NCBI RefSeq assembly: GCF_006912135.1
Contig: NZ_VIRS01000011.1
Span: 1-64,000 of the forward strand
DNA: 64,000 nt
From: Cryptosporangium phraense
GTDB lineage: Bacteria; Actinomycetota; Actinomycetes; Mycobacteriales; Cryptosporangiaceae
Reading direction: 5' to 3'
The notes under the pieces: generated by a model
Databases searched by the model: none
What the model was told of the DNA's origin: nothing
The model's input: only the letters and a program-made list of their open reading frames with translations
Program-made: the position numbers and the translations under genes
Part shown: positions 34,990-43,815 of the stretch, in pieces
How positions within the stretch are numbered: the stretch's first letter is position 1
How the letters are laid out: each line of letters opens with the position of its first letter

Positions 34990-35274
34990 ATGCCCGAAAC
35001 CGCTCTGGCCACCTCGTTCGCGTTACTCACCGCTACCTCGACCGGCGTCGGTGGCGCCGCCCTGGCCCGCCTGATCGTCCTGGCGTTCGTCGCCGGCGCC
35101 GTCCTGTGGTTCGCGTGGCGGCTCTCGCTGCGCAAGAACCCGTACACCGCCTGCCGGTCCTGCAAGGGCCACGGCATGAAGCACGGCCGGGTGTTCACCC
35201 GCGCCATGCGCCACTGCGGCGGCTGCGGCGGCTCCGGCCACGTCCTGCGCGTCGGCGCCCGCGACCACCGCTGA
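34990..35274 (+). CDS. Membrane-anchored DnaJ-type zinc-finger protein
   Basis: 94 aa. One transmembrane helix (RLIVLAFVAGAVLWFAW), then two CxxCxGxG-type knuckles (CRSCKGHG and CGGCGGSG) that together bind one zinc as in DnaJ. No J domain. Such small proteins are common in actinobacterial plasmids; role unknown. Confidence 0.7.
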   Translation: MPETALATSFALLTATSTGVGGAALARLIVLAFVAGAVLWFAWRLSLRKNPYTACRSCKGHGMKHGRVFTRAMRHCGGCGGSGHVLRVGARDHR

Positions 35275-35330
35275 CGCTCCCCGCTCTCGCGATCTACCCC
35301 GTTCCGGACCTGACCTGTTTGGAGGCCGCG

Positions 35331-35552
35331 ATGACCACCACCGCCGCCCGGTTCGTCGTGCACTGCCGCCCCTGCGAATGGCTCTCCTCCGACCGGCCCA
35401 CCTCGCAGGCAGCCACCGACCTGGCCGGCACCCACGACGACACCCACCACCACGACCACCCCGGCCCGGTCGCCACCGTCATCCCGCTCATCGGCGCCCG
35501 CCTGCCGCTCCCAATCCCGCACACCGGCCAGCCCCTCGCGGTGGCCGCCTGA
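35331..35552 (+). CDS. Small AICE protein, unknown
   Basis: 73 aa from ATG 35331, GGAGG 5 nt upstream. CRPC pair near the N-terminus and a His-rich run (HDDTHHHDH) suggest metal binding. No family recognised. Confidence 0.6.
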   Translation: MTTTAARFVVHCRPCEWLSSDRPTSQAATDLAGTHDDTHHHDHPGPVATVIPLIGARLPLPIPHTGQPLAVAA

Positions 35553-35568
35553 CCAGGAGGTACACCCC

Positions 35569-36240
35569 ATGACCGAAGAACTTCTCAACGAGGACATCCG
35601 CGTACTCACCGATGCGTTACCGGCATGGATGTGGTCGGACGCGTCGATCGCCCCGACGCCGGAGCTGTTCGAGGTCGCCGCCGCGGTACTCGGCATGGCC
35701 GCCTGGCTCGACCGGCACGACGACCGGCCCGCCCACGCCCGCCAGGGGCTGCGAGTTCTCAAGCTCGCCGAGGAGACCGGCGAGACCGTCGCGGCGTGGA
35801 TCGGCGCCACCGGCCAGAACCCCCGCAAGGGCATCACCGCCCGCGCCATCGACGTCGCCCGCGAACTGGCCGACGTCACGTTCTCCGCGCTCACCGCGCT
35901 GGTCAGCGTCGGCGGCGACGCCGCCGAAGCGCTCACCGACGCCCTTATGTCGTGGGGCTGGATCGTCGCGGGCGAAGACGCCGGGTTCGTGTCGGCCGAC
36001 GAGGTCAACGAGTGGCTTCTGCGCGTGACCCGCGACGCCGGTGAGGTCTGCGCCGCGTTCCTCCTCGACCCCGGCCCCGACCGGGACCAACGGCTGATCG
36101 ACCACCTCAACGACGTCGTGGTCGACGCCTGCAACGGCATCGCGCAACTGGGCTTCGACCCCAACGAGGTGCTCAGCGGCACCGCCCGCGTCGTCGCCGG
36201 CCGGGTCCTGAGCCACCCGACCGGCCCGCACACCTCCTGA
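35569..36240 (+). CDS. MazG-like nucleotide pyrophosphohydrolase
   Basis: 223 aa from ATG 35569 with AGGAGG 8 nt upstream. The ExxE-type metal site is [15 protein letters not shown] (about residues 64-78), followed by [15 protein letters not shown], the usual all-alpha MazG pattern. Probably hydrolyses NTPs or dNTPs; AICEs and phages use such enzymes to adjust nucleotide pools. The C-terminal half is unassigned. Confidence 0.7.
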   Translation: MTEELLNEDIRVLTDALPAWMWSDASIAPTPELFEVAAAVLGMAAWLDRHDDRPAHARQGLRVLKLAEETGETVAAWIGATGQNPRKGITARAIDVARELADVTFSALTALVSVGGDAAEALTDALMSWGWIVAGEDAGFVSADEVNEWLLRVTRDAGEVCAAFLLDPGPDRDQRLIDHLNDVVVDACNGIAQLGFDPNEVLSGTARVVAGRVLSHPTGPHTS

Positions 36241-36305
36241 CCGCTTCACTCCCTACCCGCATAGCCCGAACGTCCGTATTTGCGGACTTTCCGAAGGAGA
36301 ACGTC

Positions 36306-36764
36306 ATGGCCAACGACACCGTCATCACGCTGGTCGGGAACCTCGTGGACGATCCCGAACTCCGGTTCACCCCGTCCGGGGTGGCGGTCGCGAAGTTCCG
36401 GATCGCCTCGACCCCCCGCACCTACGACCGGACCACGAACGAGTGGAAGGACGGCGAGGGGCTGTTCCTGACCTGCAACGTCTGGCGGCAGATGGGCGAG
36501 AACGCCGCCGAGACGTTGCAGCGCGGCACCCGCGTCATCGTGCAAGGCCGGCTGCGGCAGCGATCCTACGAGACCAAGGACGGCGAGAAGCGCACCGTCT
36601 ACGAGGTCGAGGTCGACGAGATCGGCCCCTCCCTGCGGTGGGCCACCGCTCGGGTCAACAAGGCCGCCCGCAGCGGCTCCGGCGAGGCCAGTACGCCCGC
36701 GGTGGACCCGAACGCCGACCCGTGGGCCACCACCGCGGTGCCGTCCGGCGACGAACCGTTCTGA
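36306..36764 (+). CDS. ssb: Single-stranded DNA-binding protein
   Basis: 152 aa OB-fold [42 protein letters not shown] and [19 protein letters not shown]-terminal tip ends GDEPF, a form of the acidic D-D-x-P-F tail that recruits replication and repair proteins. AAGGAG upstream. Element-borne, so dedicated to AICE replication or transfer. Confidence 0.92.
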   Translation: MANDTVITLVGNLVDDPELRFTPSGVAVAKFRIASTPRTYDRTTNEWKDGEGLFLTCNVWRQMGENAAETLQRGTRVIVQGRLRQRSYETKDGEKRTVYEVEVDEIGPSLRWATARVNKAARSGSGEASTPAVDPNADPWATTAVPSGDEPF

Positions 36765-36772
36765 CCGGCCCC

Positions 36773-36802
36773 GGGGCGCCGGGCGCGACCGCCCGGCGCC
36801 CC
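36773..36802 (+). terminator. Hairpin after ssb
   Basis: Perfect 13-bp stem GGGGCGCCGGGCG and complement around CGAC, 9 nt after the ssb stop. Confidence 0.7.
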
Positions 36803-36844
36803 TGGCCGCCTCCGTCCATCCCGCCACCGAGAAGGGGCACCCGC

Positions 36845-37249
36845 ATGCCTGCTACCCACGTCACCACCGGCCAGGGCGACCTCTGGACCGCGGCCGACCT
36901 CGACACGGTCGACCAACCCGCGATCCGGCTGGAGGCCGGTGAACTGCACATGCCGCCCCGTCCCCGGCAGGACGCCGACCAGCCGGGGCTGTTCGACCTC
37001 ACGCCCCCGCCGGAGCCGCCGTCCCTGCCCTACCTGGCCGCCGACTCGGCGCCGCTCGCCGAGGCGCTGACCGGCGACGGCTACGCGTGGCTCGCCGCGG
37101 TGCTGCCCGAGCCGGCGCCGGTCTGGTGCGCCGCGCACCGGGTGCCGATGGTGCTCACGGGCGCGGCCCGGCTGGTCTACGGCTGCGCACGCTGCGACGC
37201 CGAGTGTCTCGACGTCGAGCACGGCGGCGGTTCGGCGGTGGCGGCATGA
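36845..37249 (+). CDS. Small AICE protein, unknown
   Basis: 134 aa from ATG 36845 (GAAGGGG upstream). Pro/Asp-rich N-terminus; the C-terminal part has WCAAHRVPMVL and YGCARCDAEC, a likely zinc-binding pair set. The stop overlaps the next ATG (ATGA). No family recognised. Confidence 0.65.
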   Translation: MPATHVTTGQGDLWTAADLDTVDQPAIRLEAGELHMPPRPRQDADQPGLFDLTPPPEPPSLPYLAADSAPLAEALTGDGYAWLAAVLPEPAPVWCAAHRVPMVLTGAARLVYGCARCDAECLDVEHGGGSAVAA

Positions 37250-38427
37250 CCCGCCGGCCGCGTCCCTTCGACCCGAAGCCGGGCCAGCCCGGCGCCGCGA
37301 TCACCTACACCGTGTCCACGCCGGACGGGCCGGTCGAGCGAACCGGCATCGTGTGGTCGGACGGGCCGATGCCGTCGTCGGTGTGGGTGACCCCTGACGA
37401 CGCCCCCGGCACCGCGGTAGCGGTGAAGATCCCGACGAAACTACGCGCCGAGCGCGACGGCGCCCGACCGACGGCCCTACCCACCCACGGCGCCTACGGC
37501 GAACAGTGGCAGGCCGACACGCTCTACCAGTGCAACCGCGCCCGCACCTACCCGCAGGCGTACCGGATGTGGCACCGGGGCCAGGGCCGCGCCTACGACG
37601 TCCGGGCCGGCTACACCCACGGAACCCGGTTCATCGCCGCTGACCGCAACTACTGGCACCAGACCTGGCACCTCGACCAGGACTGCACGCACGCCGCGAC
37701 CGGCGCCCCGGCCACCCCCGGATCCCCGGACACCGGCCAGGCCGCTACCTCCAGCGGCGCGATCGTCGCCGCGCTCCTGGGCCGGCACCACCATTTCGAC
37801 CCCGTCCACCCCGGTGACCTGTGCCCGGTGTGCGTCCTCACCCCCGCCCCATCCCCGTCGCTGCCCCCGTCATCTCGACAGGAGGTCCCGGCCATGACCG
37901 GTCCGACCTACCACCTGGACTACTACGCCACCCGCGACGACGCCACCTACTCCTACGGCGAAGCGCTCGACTCCCGGGACATCACCGCGGACGACGACAG
38001 CGACGCCGCGTACTTCCGGGTGAAGGCCGACGCGCAGGATCCGGACCTGTTCCCCGAGGGCGCAACCACCGCGACCTTGTGGAGCAGCGAGCCGGGCGGC
38101 GGTATGCCGGTCGCGATCTACCCCGTCTACCCGGACCCCGCGCCGACCAGCACCCCCACCGCAGTCCCCGCCACCACGGGCGCCGGAGACGGCGGTGATC
38201 CCGGGGTTACCGACCTCGCCGAGCTGGCCGCCTACCTCAACGACTGCGCCGGCCACGCCGAGTCCCTCACCGAGCGAGCACGCCGGTTGCAGGAGATCGC
38301 CTCCTCCGACCTGGCACTGACCCCACGGCTCCGGGACGCGATCGGCGAGGCCGAGAACATCTGCGCCCTCGCCGCGTCCGCGGTCGCCGAGCTTCCCGCC
38401 GCGCTCCGCGCCGATCTCGACGTCTGA
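37246..38427 (+). CDS. Two-part AICE protein ending in the DLDV domain
   Basis: 393 aa from ATG 37246, coupled to the previous gene. N-terminal part (about 1-215): basic with YQCNRARTYPQAYRMWH and cysteines and histidines late (HHHFDPVHPGDLCPVC). An in-frame ATG at 37894 is preceded by AGGAGG at 37880-37885, so a 177-aa product starting MTGPTYHLDYYATRDD can be made on its own. That part ends in the shared domain (ELAAYLNDC to ADLDV). Looks like two genes fused in frame, or one gene with two starts. Confidence 0.75.
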   Translation: MTRRPRPFDPKPGQPGAAITYTVSTPDGPVERTGIVWSDGPMPSSVWVTPDDAPGTAVAVKIPTKLRAERDGARPTALPTHGAYGEQWQADTLYQCNRARTYPQAYRMWHRGQGRAYDVRAGYTHGTRFIAADRNYWHQTWHLDQDCTHAATGAPATPGSPDTGQAATSSGAIVAALLGRHHHFDPVHPGDLCPVCVLTPAPSPSLPPSSRQEVPAMTGPTYHLDYYATRDDATYSYGEALDSRDITADDDSDAAYFRVKADAQDPDLFPEGATTATLWSSEPGGGMPVAIYPVYPDPAPTSTPTAVPATTGAGDGGDPGVTDLAELAAYLNDCAGHAESLTERARRLQEIASSDLALTPRLRDAIGEAENICALAASAVAELPAALRADLDV

Positions 38428-38440
38428 CGGGGGGTCACCC

Positions 38441-39070
38441 ATGAGCAGCGATTTCACCCCGGCCAAACGTGGTGACCTGGTCGCGATCGTGACGACCGAG
38501 CGCGCGTTCTACATCGGCCAGCCCTCGACCGAGCGGACGCGCGTTGAGCTCGCGATCGTCCGCAGTGTCTCCCGCGAGGGCGTGGTCAAGGCCGTCCGGT
38601 ATGCGTGGGATTCGAGCCCGGTCGGGAAGAACGCGCTTCCCGACCGCGGTCAGCGAACGCTGGTGATCGGTCAGGATCGCATCGACGTCGAGGCCGCGAT
38701 GGCGATGGCCCGCGCGCACACCTGGCCGGGCCACTCGACGGTGAAGCCGTTCGACTCGATCGCGGAGGCGACGGCCGCGCTCCGCCCCTACCTGCGCACC
38801 TCGGCGCATGCCACGCCGGCGCGTCCGGCGGCCATCACTGATGTCCCGGTGACGGGCTTCGCCGAGCTTGCCGGCGTGCTGGACCAGCACGCGGCCGACT
38901 GCGGATGGGTCGTCGAGCGCTCCGACCGGTTGCAGGAGATCGCCGACGGAGATCTCCGCCTGACCCCGCGGTTGCGGGCGGCGATCGAGGCCGCGGCCAC
39001 CGCCTGCGCGCTCGCCGCGGACACCGTCACCCTCCTGCCCGGCGCGCTCCGCGCTGACCTCGACGTCTGA
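38441..39070 (+). CDS. AICE protein with C-terminal DLDV domain
   Basis: 209 aa from ATG 38441. N-terminal 130 residues contain a small beta-rich region (RGDLVAIVTTERAFYIGQPS, VKAVRYAWDSS) of unknown function; the last 68 residues are the shared domain (ELAGVLDQH to ADLDV). The DNA around the stop (GACCTCGACGTCTGA) is identical or nearly so in four of the five family members. Confidence 0.75.
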   Translation: MSSDFTPAKRGDLVAIVTTERAFYIGQPSTERTRVELAIVRSVSREGVVKAVRYAWDSSPVGKNALPDRGQRTLVIGQDRIDVEAAMAMARAHTWPGHSTVKPFDSIAEATAALRPYLRTSAHATPARPAAITDVPVTGFAELAGVLDQHAADCGWVVERSDRLQEIADGDLRLTPRLRAAIEAAATACALAADTVTLLPGALRADLDV

Positions 39071-39088
39071 GAAAGGAGGGGAATCGCT

Positions 39089-39538
39089 ATGCGCATCCTG
39101 GTCACCGGCTCCCGCACGTGGACCGACGCCCGCACGATCGCGACCACCCTCGACCGCGCCACCGACGGGCACCCCGGCCCGCACATCCTCGTGCACGGCG
39201 GCGCCCGCGGCGCGGACACGATCGCCGCCACCCTCGCCGGCCGCCGCGGCTGGCAGGTCGAGGCGCACCCGGCCGACTGGCCCACCTGCGCCCCCGACTG
39301 CCGACCAGGTCACCGGCGCACCCGGTACGACGGCGCGACGTACTGTCCGACGGCCGGGCACCGGCGTAACGCCGCGATGGTGGCCGCCGGCGCGGACCTC
39401 TGCCTCGCGTTCATCCGGGCGAACTCGACCGGCGCGTGTCACTGCGCGAACCTCGCAGAGACCGCCGGGATCCCCGTCCTGCGCCGCATCACCTACGTCG
39501 CCCCCGGCTCCGGTGCGGCGGGCGGTGGTCGAGCATGA
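39089..39538 (+). CDS. SLOG/YspA-like (DUF2493) nucleotide-binding protein
   Basis: 149 aa Rossmann-like protein: MRILVTGSRTWTD, VHGGARGADTIA and AGHRRNAAMV mark the DUF2493/YAcAr branch of the SLOG superfamily, which binds nucleotides or nucleotide-derived ligands. AAGGAGG upstream. Common on actinobacterial plasmids and phages. First gene of the replication operon, ATGA overlap with the polymerase. Confidence 0.8.
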   Translation: MRILVTGSRTWTDARTIATTLDRATDGHPGPHILVHGGARGADTIAATLAGRRGWQVEAHPADWPTCAPDCRPGHRRTRYDGATYCPTAGHRRNAAMVAAGADLCLAFIRANSTGACHCANLAETAGIPVLRRITYVAPGSGAAGGGRA

Positions 39539-41376
39539 CCGCCTACATCCGCCGGCACGGCGGCCACACCTCAATGATCGAGGCCCCCCGCGCCGGCTCC
39601 GACCTCGACCGGGCCGCGGTCTACCGGGATCTCGAGAATCCGGTGCTCGGGTTGGACGTCGAAACCCGCGCGATCGTAGACGGCGGCCCCGGCCACTTCG
39701 GCCCCGACGCCGGCGTCCGCCTGGTCCAACTCGCGACCCCCGACACGGCATGGGTGTTCGACCCCACCGACACCCGCCAGCGCGCCCTGTTGGTCGAGAT
39801 CCTCGCCGACCCGGCCCGCCGGTTCGTCTCCCACACCCCCTACGACGTACTCGCGGTCTGGTCGGCGTTCGGGATCGCCCTCGGACAGCGGGCGGTGGAT
39901 ACACACCTGCTCTCGAAACTCGTCAACCCCGACGAACGCGCCGGTCACCGGCTCAAAGAGCTCACGGCCCGGTACCTCGACGACGGCCTCCGCAAGGCCG
40001 AGGAAGCCCTGCACATCCGGGCCGCCTCCCTCGCCCCGGCGGGCCAGCGGGCCGGGGACGCGGCGATGACGTGGGCGTGGAACCACCTGCGCGCCGACGA
40101 CCCGTCCTACGTGGTCTACGCCGGGATGGACGCCATCTACGTGCGACGGCTGTTGCCGGTGCTGTTGCAGCTCTGCGCCCCGTTCGCCCACCTCGTCACC
40201 GTCGAACAGTGGCTGTCGGCGCAGGCCATCGGCATCACGATCCGCGGCCTGGCCCTCGACAGCGACTACACCCGGGGTCTGTTGGGGCAGGTCGAGGCCG
40301 AGCACGCCGCCGCAGTCGACGCGATCGCCGACGGATTGGGGTTCAAGGCGACCTCACCGAAGTTCGCCGGGTGGCTCGACGACCTCGGGGTGGACGGGCC
40401 GCGCACCGAGAAGACGGGCCGGTTGAAGGTCACGGCCGAGACCCTTGCGGCTCTGGTCATCGCGATCGAGGCCGGGACGCTCCAGCTCGACGACCAGGCG
40501 ACCGCGCTGGTCCGGGCACGGCAGCGGGTCTCGGCGACCTCGAACACGATCGCGAACCTGCGGAGCTTTCTCGCGCACGCCGACGCCGCCGGGCGGGTGC
40601 ACCCGGCGATCAACACCCTGCGCGCGAAGACGGGGCGCATGTCGATCACCCACCCGGCGCTCCAGACGCTGAACAAAGCAGACACGCGCCTTCGGCACTC
40701 ATTCCGAGCCGACCCCGGCTACACCCTCGTGAGCTGCGACTTCGCACAAGTAGAAGTCCGGGTAGCCGCCGCGCTCTCCCGGGACCGGACGCTGCGGGAG
40801 GTCATCGCGTCCGGGGTCAACATCCACGCCGCGACCGCGTCCCTGATGTACGGGCCGGACTTCACACCCGTGCAGAAGACGCTGTCCAAGCGGGCCACGT
40901 TCGGAACCATCTACGGCGGCGGAGTCCGGGCACTCGCGGCGCAGACCGGTGTTCCCGAGCACGTGGCGGCCGAGGTCATCGACCTGTGGCGCCAGACCTA
41001 CCCGGGCGTGATCGCCTACGGCCATCGCATCGCCCGTGACGAGGTCGTGGTCACCGGCTCGGGACGGCGGATCCCGGCCGACCCGAACCGCACCTACGCC
41101 AACAGCAACTACTCGATCCAGTCCACCGCGCGGGACCTGTTGGTGGCCGCGGTCTACGAACTGGTGGTCGTCCACGGCCTCGACCCCGCCACGCTCTGGC
41201 TGTTCGTCCACGACGAAGTCATCCTTCACGTCCCCACCGAGGACGCCGAAGACGTGCGACAGCTGGTCAAGCAGGTCATGACCAGTACCTACCGCGGGGT
41301 GCCGATCGGGGCCGACGCGGAGATCCTCGGCACCCACTGGGGCCACCTCGACCACCCGGCGCAGGTGGCAGCATGA
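39535..41376 (+). CDS. Family A DNA polymerase with 3'-5' exonuclease domain
   Basis: 613 aa from ATG 39535. Exonuclease motifs: LGLDVETRA near residue 41 (Exo I), SHTPYDVLAV (Exo II) and VVYAGMDAIYV (Exo III). Polymerase motifs: A near 401 (SCDFAQVEVRVAA), B KRATFGTIYGGG, C FVHDEVILHV near 558. No 5'-3' exonuclease domain. All catalytic acids are present, so it should be an active proofreading polymerase, phage-like rather than the host PolI. Unusual for an AICE and probably part of its own replisome. Confidence 0.9.
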   Translation: MTAYIRRHGGHTSMIEAPRAGSDLDRAAVYRDLENPVLGLDVETRAIVDGGPGHFGPDAGVRLVQLATPDTAWVFDPTDTRQRALLVEILADPARRFVSHTPYDVLAVWSAFGIALGQRAVDTHLLSKLVNPDERAGHRLKELTARYLDDGLRKAEEALHIRAASLAPAGQRAGDAAMTWAWNHLRADDPSYVVYAGMDAIYVRRLLPVLLQLCAPFAHLVTVEQWLSAQAIGITIRGLALDSDYTRGLLGQVEAEHAAAVDAIADGLGFKATSPKFAGWLDDLGVDGPRTEKTGRLKVTAETLAALVIAIEAGTLQLDDQATALVRARQRVSATSNTIANLRSFLAHADAAGRVHPAINTLRAKTGRMSITHPALQTLNKADTRLRHSFRADPGYTLVSCDFAQVEVRVAAALSRDRTLREVIASGVNIHAATASLMYGPDFTPVQKTLSKRATFGTIYGGGVRALAAQTGVPEHVAAEVIDLWRQTYPGVIAYGHRIARDEVVVTGSGRRIPADPNRTYANSNYSIQSTARDLLVAAVYELVVVHGLDPATLWLFVHDEVILHVPTEDAEDVRQLVKQVMTSTYRGVPIGADAEILGTHWGHLDHPAQVAA

Positions 41377-42284
41377 CCGCCCCCGAGTGCGCCCCGGCCG
41401 AGGCGTCGCGTGGCGCCGCGGCGGAACACGACGCGTCGCGTCACCCTCGAGTGCGACACGACGTGTCGGCTCCCGCGGCATCCAACGCGTACCCGGCGGG
41501 CCCGCGCGACGCGTCGCGCGTGGCCACGGACGACGCGTCGGCTCCAGCTCGACGCGACGCGTCCGGTGGGCCTGCGCTACGGCTCTGCGCGTGGTGCGGC
41601 GGTCCGATCGCCGCAACGGTGCGGCGGGACGCGGTGTGCTGCTCGACCCGGTGCCGGCAGGCCCGCCACCGCTTCGCCCGCACCGTCGGGCAGGCCGAAG
41701 CCGTAGCGGTCGGCCGCCCGCTACGGCTGGCCTACGCCGACCCGCCGTATCCGGGCAACGCGTACCTCTACCGCGGACACTGCGACTACGCCGGCGAGGT
41801 CGACCACGCCGCCCTCATCGCCGGCCTCCAGAAATACGACGGGTGGGCGCTGTCGACTTCAGCGGTCGCGCTCCCGGCCGTGCTGGCGCTCTGCCCGCCC
41901 GGCGTGCGGGTGGCCGCCTGGCACCGCGGCCCGCGGACCACGCCCTCGCGGTGGCCGCTCACCGCGTGGGAACCGGTCATCTACATCGGCGGCCGTCAGA
42001 TCGTCGCGACGCCGGGAGCAGAGCGGCGCACGGACTCTCTCGTGCACGGCGTGTGCGCGATGACCACTCTGCCCGGCCGGGTGATCGGGGCCAAGCCAGC
42101 CGAGTTCTGCCGCTGGCTGTTCACCCTCCTCGGCGCCGCACCTGGCGACACCCTCGACGACCTGTTCCCCGGCTCCGGGGTCGTCGCCCGGGCATGGGCG
42201 GTGTTCACCGGCGCCGAGCCGTCGAGCGAGGCCCGGGACGACATCTCCGAACCAGCCGCCGAGACCTGCGGGAGGACCGCATGA
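41373..42284 (+). CDS. Predicted N6-adenine DNA methyltransferase with zinc ribbon
   Basis: 303 aa, overlapping the polymerase by ATGA. Residues about 1-65 are a low-complexity tract rich in D-A-S encoded by spaced ACGCGT sites. A zinc ribbon follows (LCAWCGGPI, CCSTRCRQARHRF), then a compact methyltransferase domain with catalytic ADPPYPG and a late LDDLFPGSG S-adenosylmethionine motif, the permuted order of MT-A70-like enzymes. No restriction endonuclease is nearby, so an orphan enzyme, perhaps for anti-restriction. Confidence 0.78.
   Translation: MTAPECAPAEASRGAAAEHDASRHPRVRHDVSAPAASNAYPAGPRDASRVATDDASAPARRDASGGPALRLCAWCGGPIAATVRRDAVCCSTRCRQARHRFARTVGQAEAVAVGRPLRLAYADPPYPGNAYLYRGHCDYAGEVDHAALIAGLQKYDGWALSTSAVALPAVLALCPPGVRVAAWHRGPRTTPSRWPLTAWEPVIYIGGRQIVATPGAERRTDSLVHGVCAMTTLPGRVIGAKPAEFCRWLFTLLGAAPGDTLDDLFPGSGVVARAWAVFTGAEPSSEARDDISEPAAETCGRTA
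41485..41562. repeat. Four ACGCGT sites at exact 24-bp spacing
   Basis: ACGCGT at 41485, 41509, 41533 and 41557; a further copy at 41431 is out of phase. Three of the four are flanked as GACGCGTC. They encode the N-terminal D-A-S repeats of the methyltransferase but look iteron-like. Confidence 0.6.
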
Positions 42285-42952
42285 CCAGCCTGATCGGACT
42301 AGCCCGGCCGCGGCTGCTCGACCTGTTCTGCCGCGCCGGCGGGGCCAGCATGGGCTACCACCTGGCCGGATTCGACGTCACCGGCGTCGACAAAGGCGAC
42401 CACTCCGGCGCCTACCCGTTCACCTACCACCAGGCGGACGCGATCGAGTTCGTGATCGAGTATGGGCGGGAGTTCGACGTCATCGCGGGGTCCCCCCCGT
42501 GCCAGCTCTTTTCCCAGTGCCACCGAATCCGCCGCAACGACCACCCGGACCTCATCGGGCCGATGCGGGACGCCGTCCTGCCGCTCGGTAAGCCGTACGT
42601 GATCGAGAACGTCGAGGATGCCCGGGCAGACCTGCGCGACCCGGTCGAGCTGTGCGGAGCGATGTTCCCCGAGCTCAACGTCTACCGGCACCGGCTGTTC
42701 GAGTCCAACGTGCCGCTGTTCGTCCCGGTGCATCCGGTGCATGTCGAGCCGCAGGTGAAGATGGGACGGCCGCCGCGGCCGGGGCATCGGATGCACGTGA
42801 TCGGGAACTTCTCCGGTGTCGCCGCCGGCCGGGTCGCGATGGGCATCGATTGGATGACCCGCGACGACCTGCGCGAAGCTATTCCGCCCGCCTACACCCA
42901 CTTCCTCGGCGGACAGGTCATGGCGGCGCTGACCGGGCAGCGTGCGGCATGA
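42281..42952 (+). CDS. C5-cytosine DNA methyltransferase (compact)
   Basis: 223 aa from ATG 42281. Motif I LLDLFCRAGGASMGYHLAGF, motif IV AGSPPCQLFS with the catalytic Cys, motif VI VIENVED, a motif VIII-like YRHRLFES and a final motif X-like FLGGQV. The target recognition region is very short, as in small phage enzymes. ATGA overlaps on both sides. No cognate endonuclease nearby. Confidence 0.88.
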   Translation: MTSLIGLARPRLLDLFCRAGGASMGYHLAGFDVTGVDKGDHSGAYPFTYHQADAIEFVIEYGREFDVIAGSPPCQLFSQCHRIRRNDHPDLIGPMRDAVLPLGKPYVIENVEDARADLRDPVELCGAMFPELNVYRHRLFESNVPLFVPVHPVHVEPQVKMGRPPRPGHRMHVIGNFSGVAAGRVAMGIDWMTRDDLREAIPPAYTHFLGGQVMAALTGQRAA

Positions 42953-43815
42953 CGCCCCGGGACGGCGAACTCCTGACCGCGGCGTTCGGGTACGCCGGGC
43001 GGGGCTGGCCGGTGTTCTTCCTCGGCCGCACCAAACGCCCGGTGCAAAACTGCCCGGCCTGCCCGACCGGCGCTCCCGGCCACGACCCGGCGGCGTGTGA
43101 GTGCCTGACCTGCCACGGATTCCACGCCGCCACCCTCGACCCCGCCCGAATCCGCGCCATGCACGCCGCCGTGCCAGGCGGGAAACTCGCCATCGCCACC
43201 GGCCTGCGGGCCGGCCTGGCGGTGGCGGACATCGACCCGCGCAACGGCGGAGCCATCGACCACGCCCTGATGCCGCCCACGTATGCGGTGAGCAGCGGCG
43301 GGCGTGGCTGGCACCTGTACTACCAGCATCCCGGTGGCGCCCGGATCCCCTCGCGGGAGCTCGCGGGGCATCCGGGTGTGGACATCAAGGCCGACGGCGG
43401 GTATGTCGTCGCGCCGCCCTCGATCCACCCGGACACCCGCCTGCCGTACCGGGTGATTGGGGGCCGGTCGGTGGTTGAGATGCGCCGCCCCTTGCTCGAC
43501 CTGGCCCGGGCCACGACGGCGGCTCCGGCCCCGTCCGGGCCGGTGTCTCCGGTCGCGGATGGGGGGCGCATCTCCTCACCCCCGGCCCTACTCGCCGCGC
43601 TCCTCGCCAAGGTCGGCGAAGCCCCGGCCGGGCGCCGCCGGACCACGCTCTACGGTGTCGCCCGCGGGGTCGCCCGCCTGGTGAGCGCTGGCCACCTCGA
43701 CCGCGCCGAGGCCGTCGCGATCCTCACCGACGCCGGCCACGCCGCCGGCCAATCCACCCGGGACACCGCCGCGGCGATCGCCGGGGGATTCCGAGCCGAA
43801 GGGGTGCGGACATGA
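42949..43815 (+). CDS. Prim-Pol bifunctional primase/polymerase
   Basis: 288 aa archaeo-eukaryotic primase fold. Acidic metal motif LAVADIDPRNGG, catalytic His in SSGGRGWHLYY, and DIKADGGYVVAPPS, the order of Prim-Pol domains. A cysteine cluster (NCPACPTG, CECLTCHGF) may bind zinc. Replication initiator or primase of one AICE replication class; works with the DUF3987 protein downstream, whose start it overlaps. Confidence 0.88.
   Translation: MTPRDGELLTAAFGYAGRGWPVFFLGRTKRPVQNCPACPTGAPGHDPAACECLTCHGFHAATLDPARIRAMHAAVPGGKLAIATGLRAGLAVADIDPRNGGAIDHALMPPTYAVSSGGRGWHLYYQHPGGARIPSRELAGHPGVDIKADGGYVVAPPSIHPDTRLPYRVIGGRSVVEMRRPLLDLARATTAAPAPSGPVSPVADGGRISSPPALLAALLAKVGEAPAGRRRTTLYGVARGVARLVSAGHLDRAEAVAILTDAGHAAGQSTRDTAAAIAGGFRAEGVRT

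Noticed and set aside
41401-41480. Repeated CGACGCGTCG-like palindromes considered as a CRISPR-like array
   Set aside because: Units are too short, there are no spacers of CRISPR size and no cas genes; they lie inside a coding sequence.
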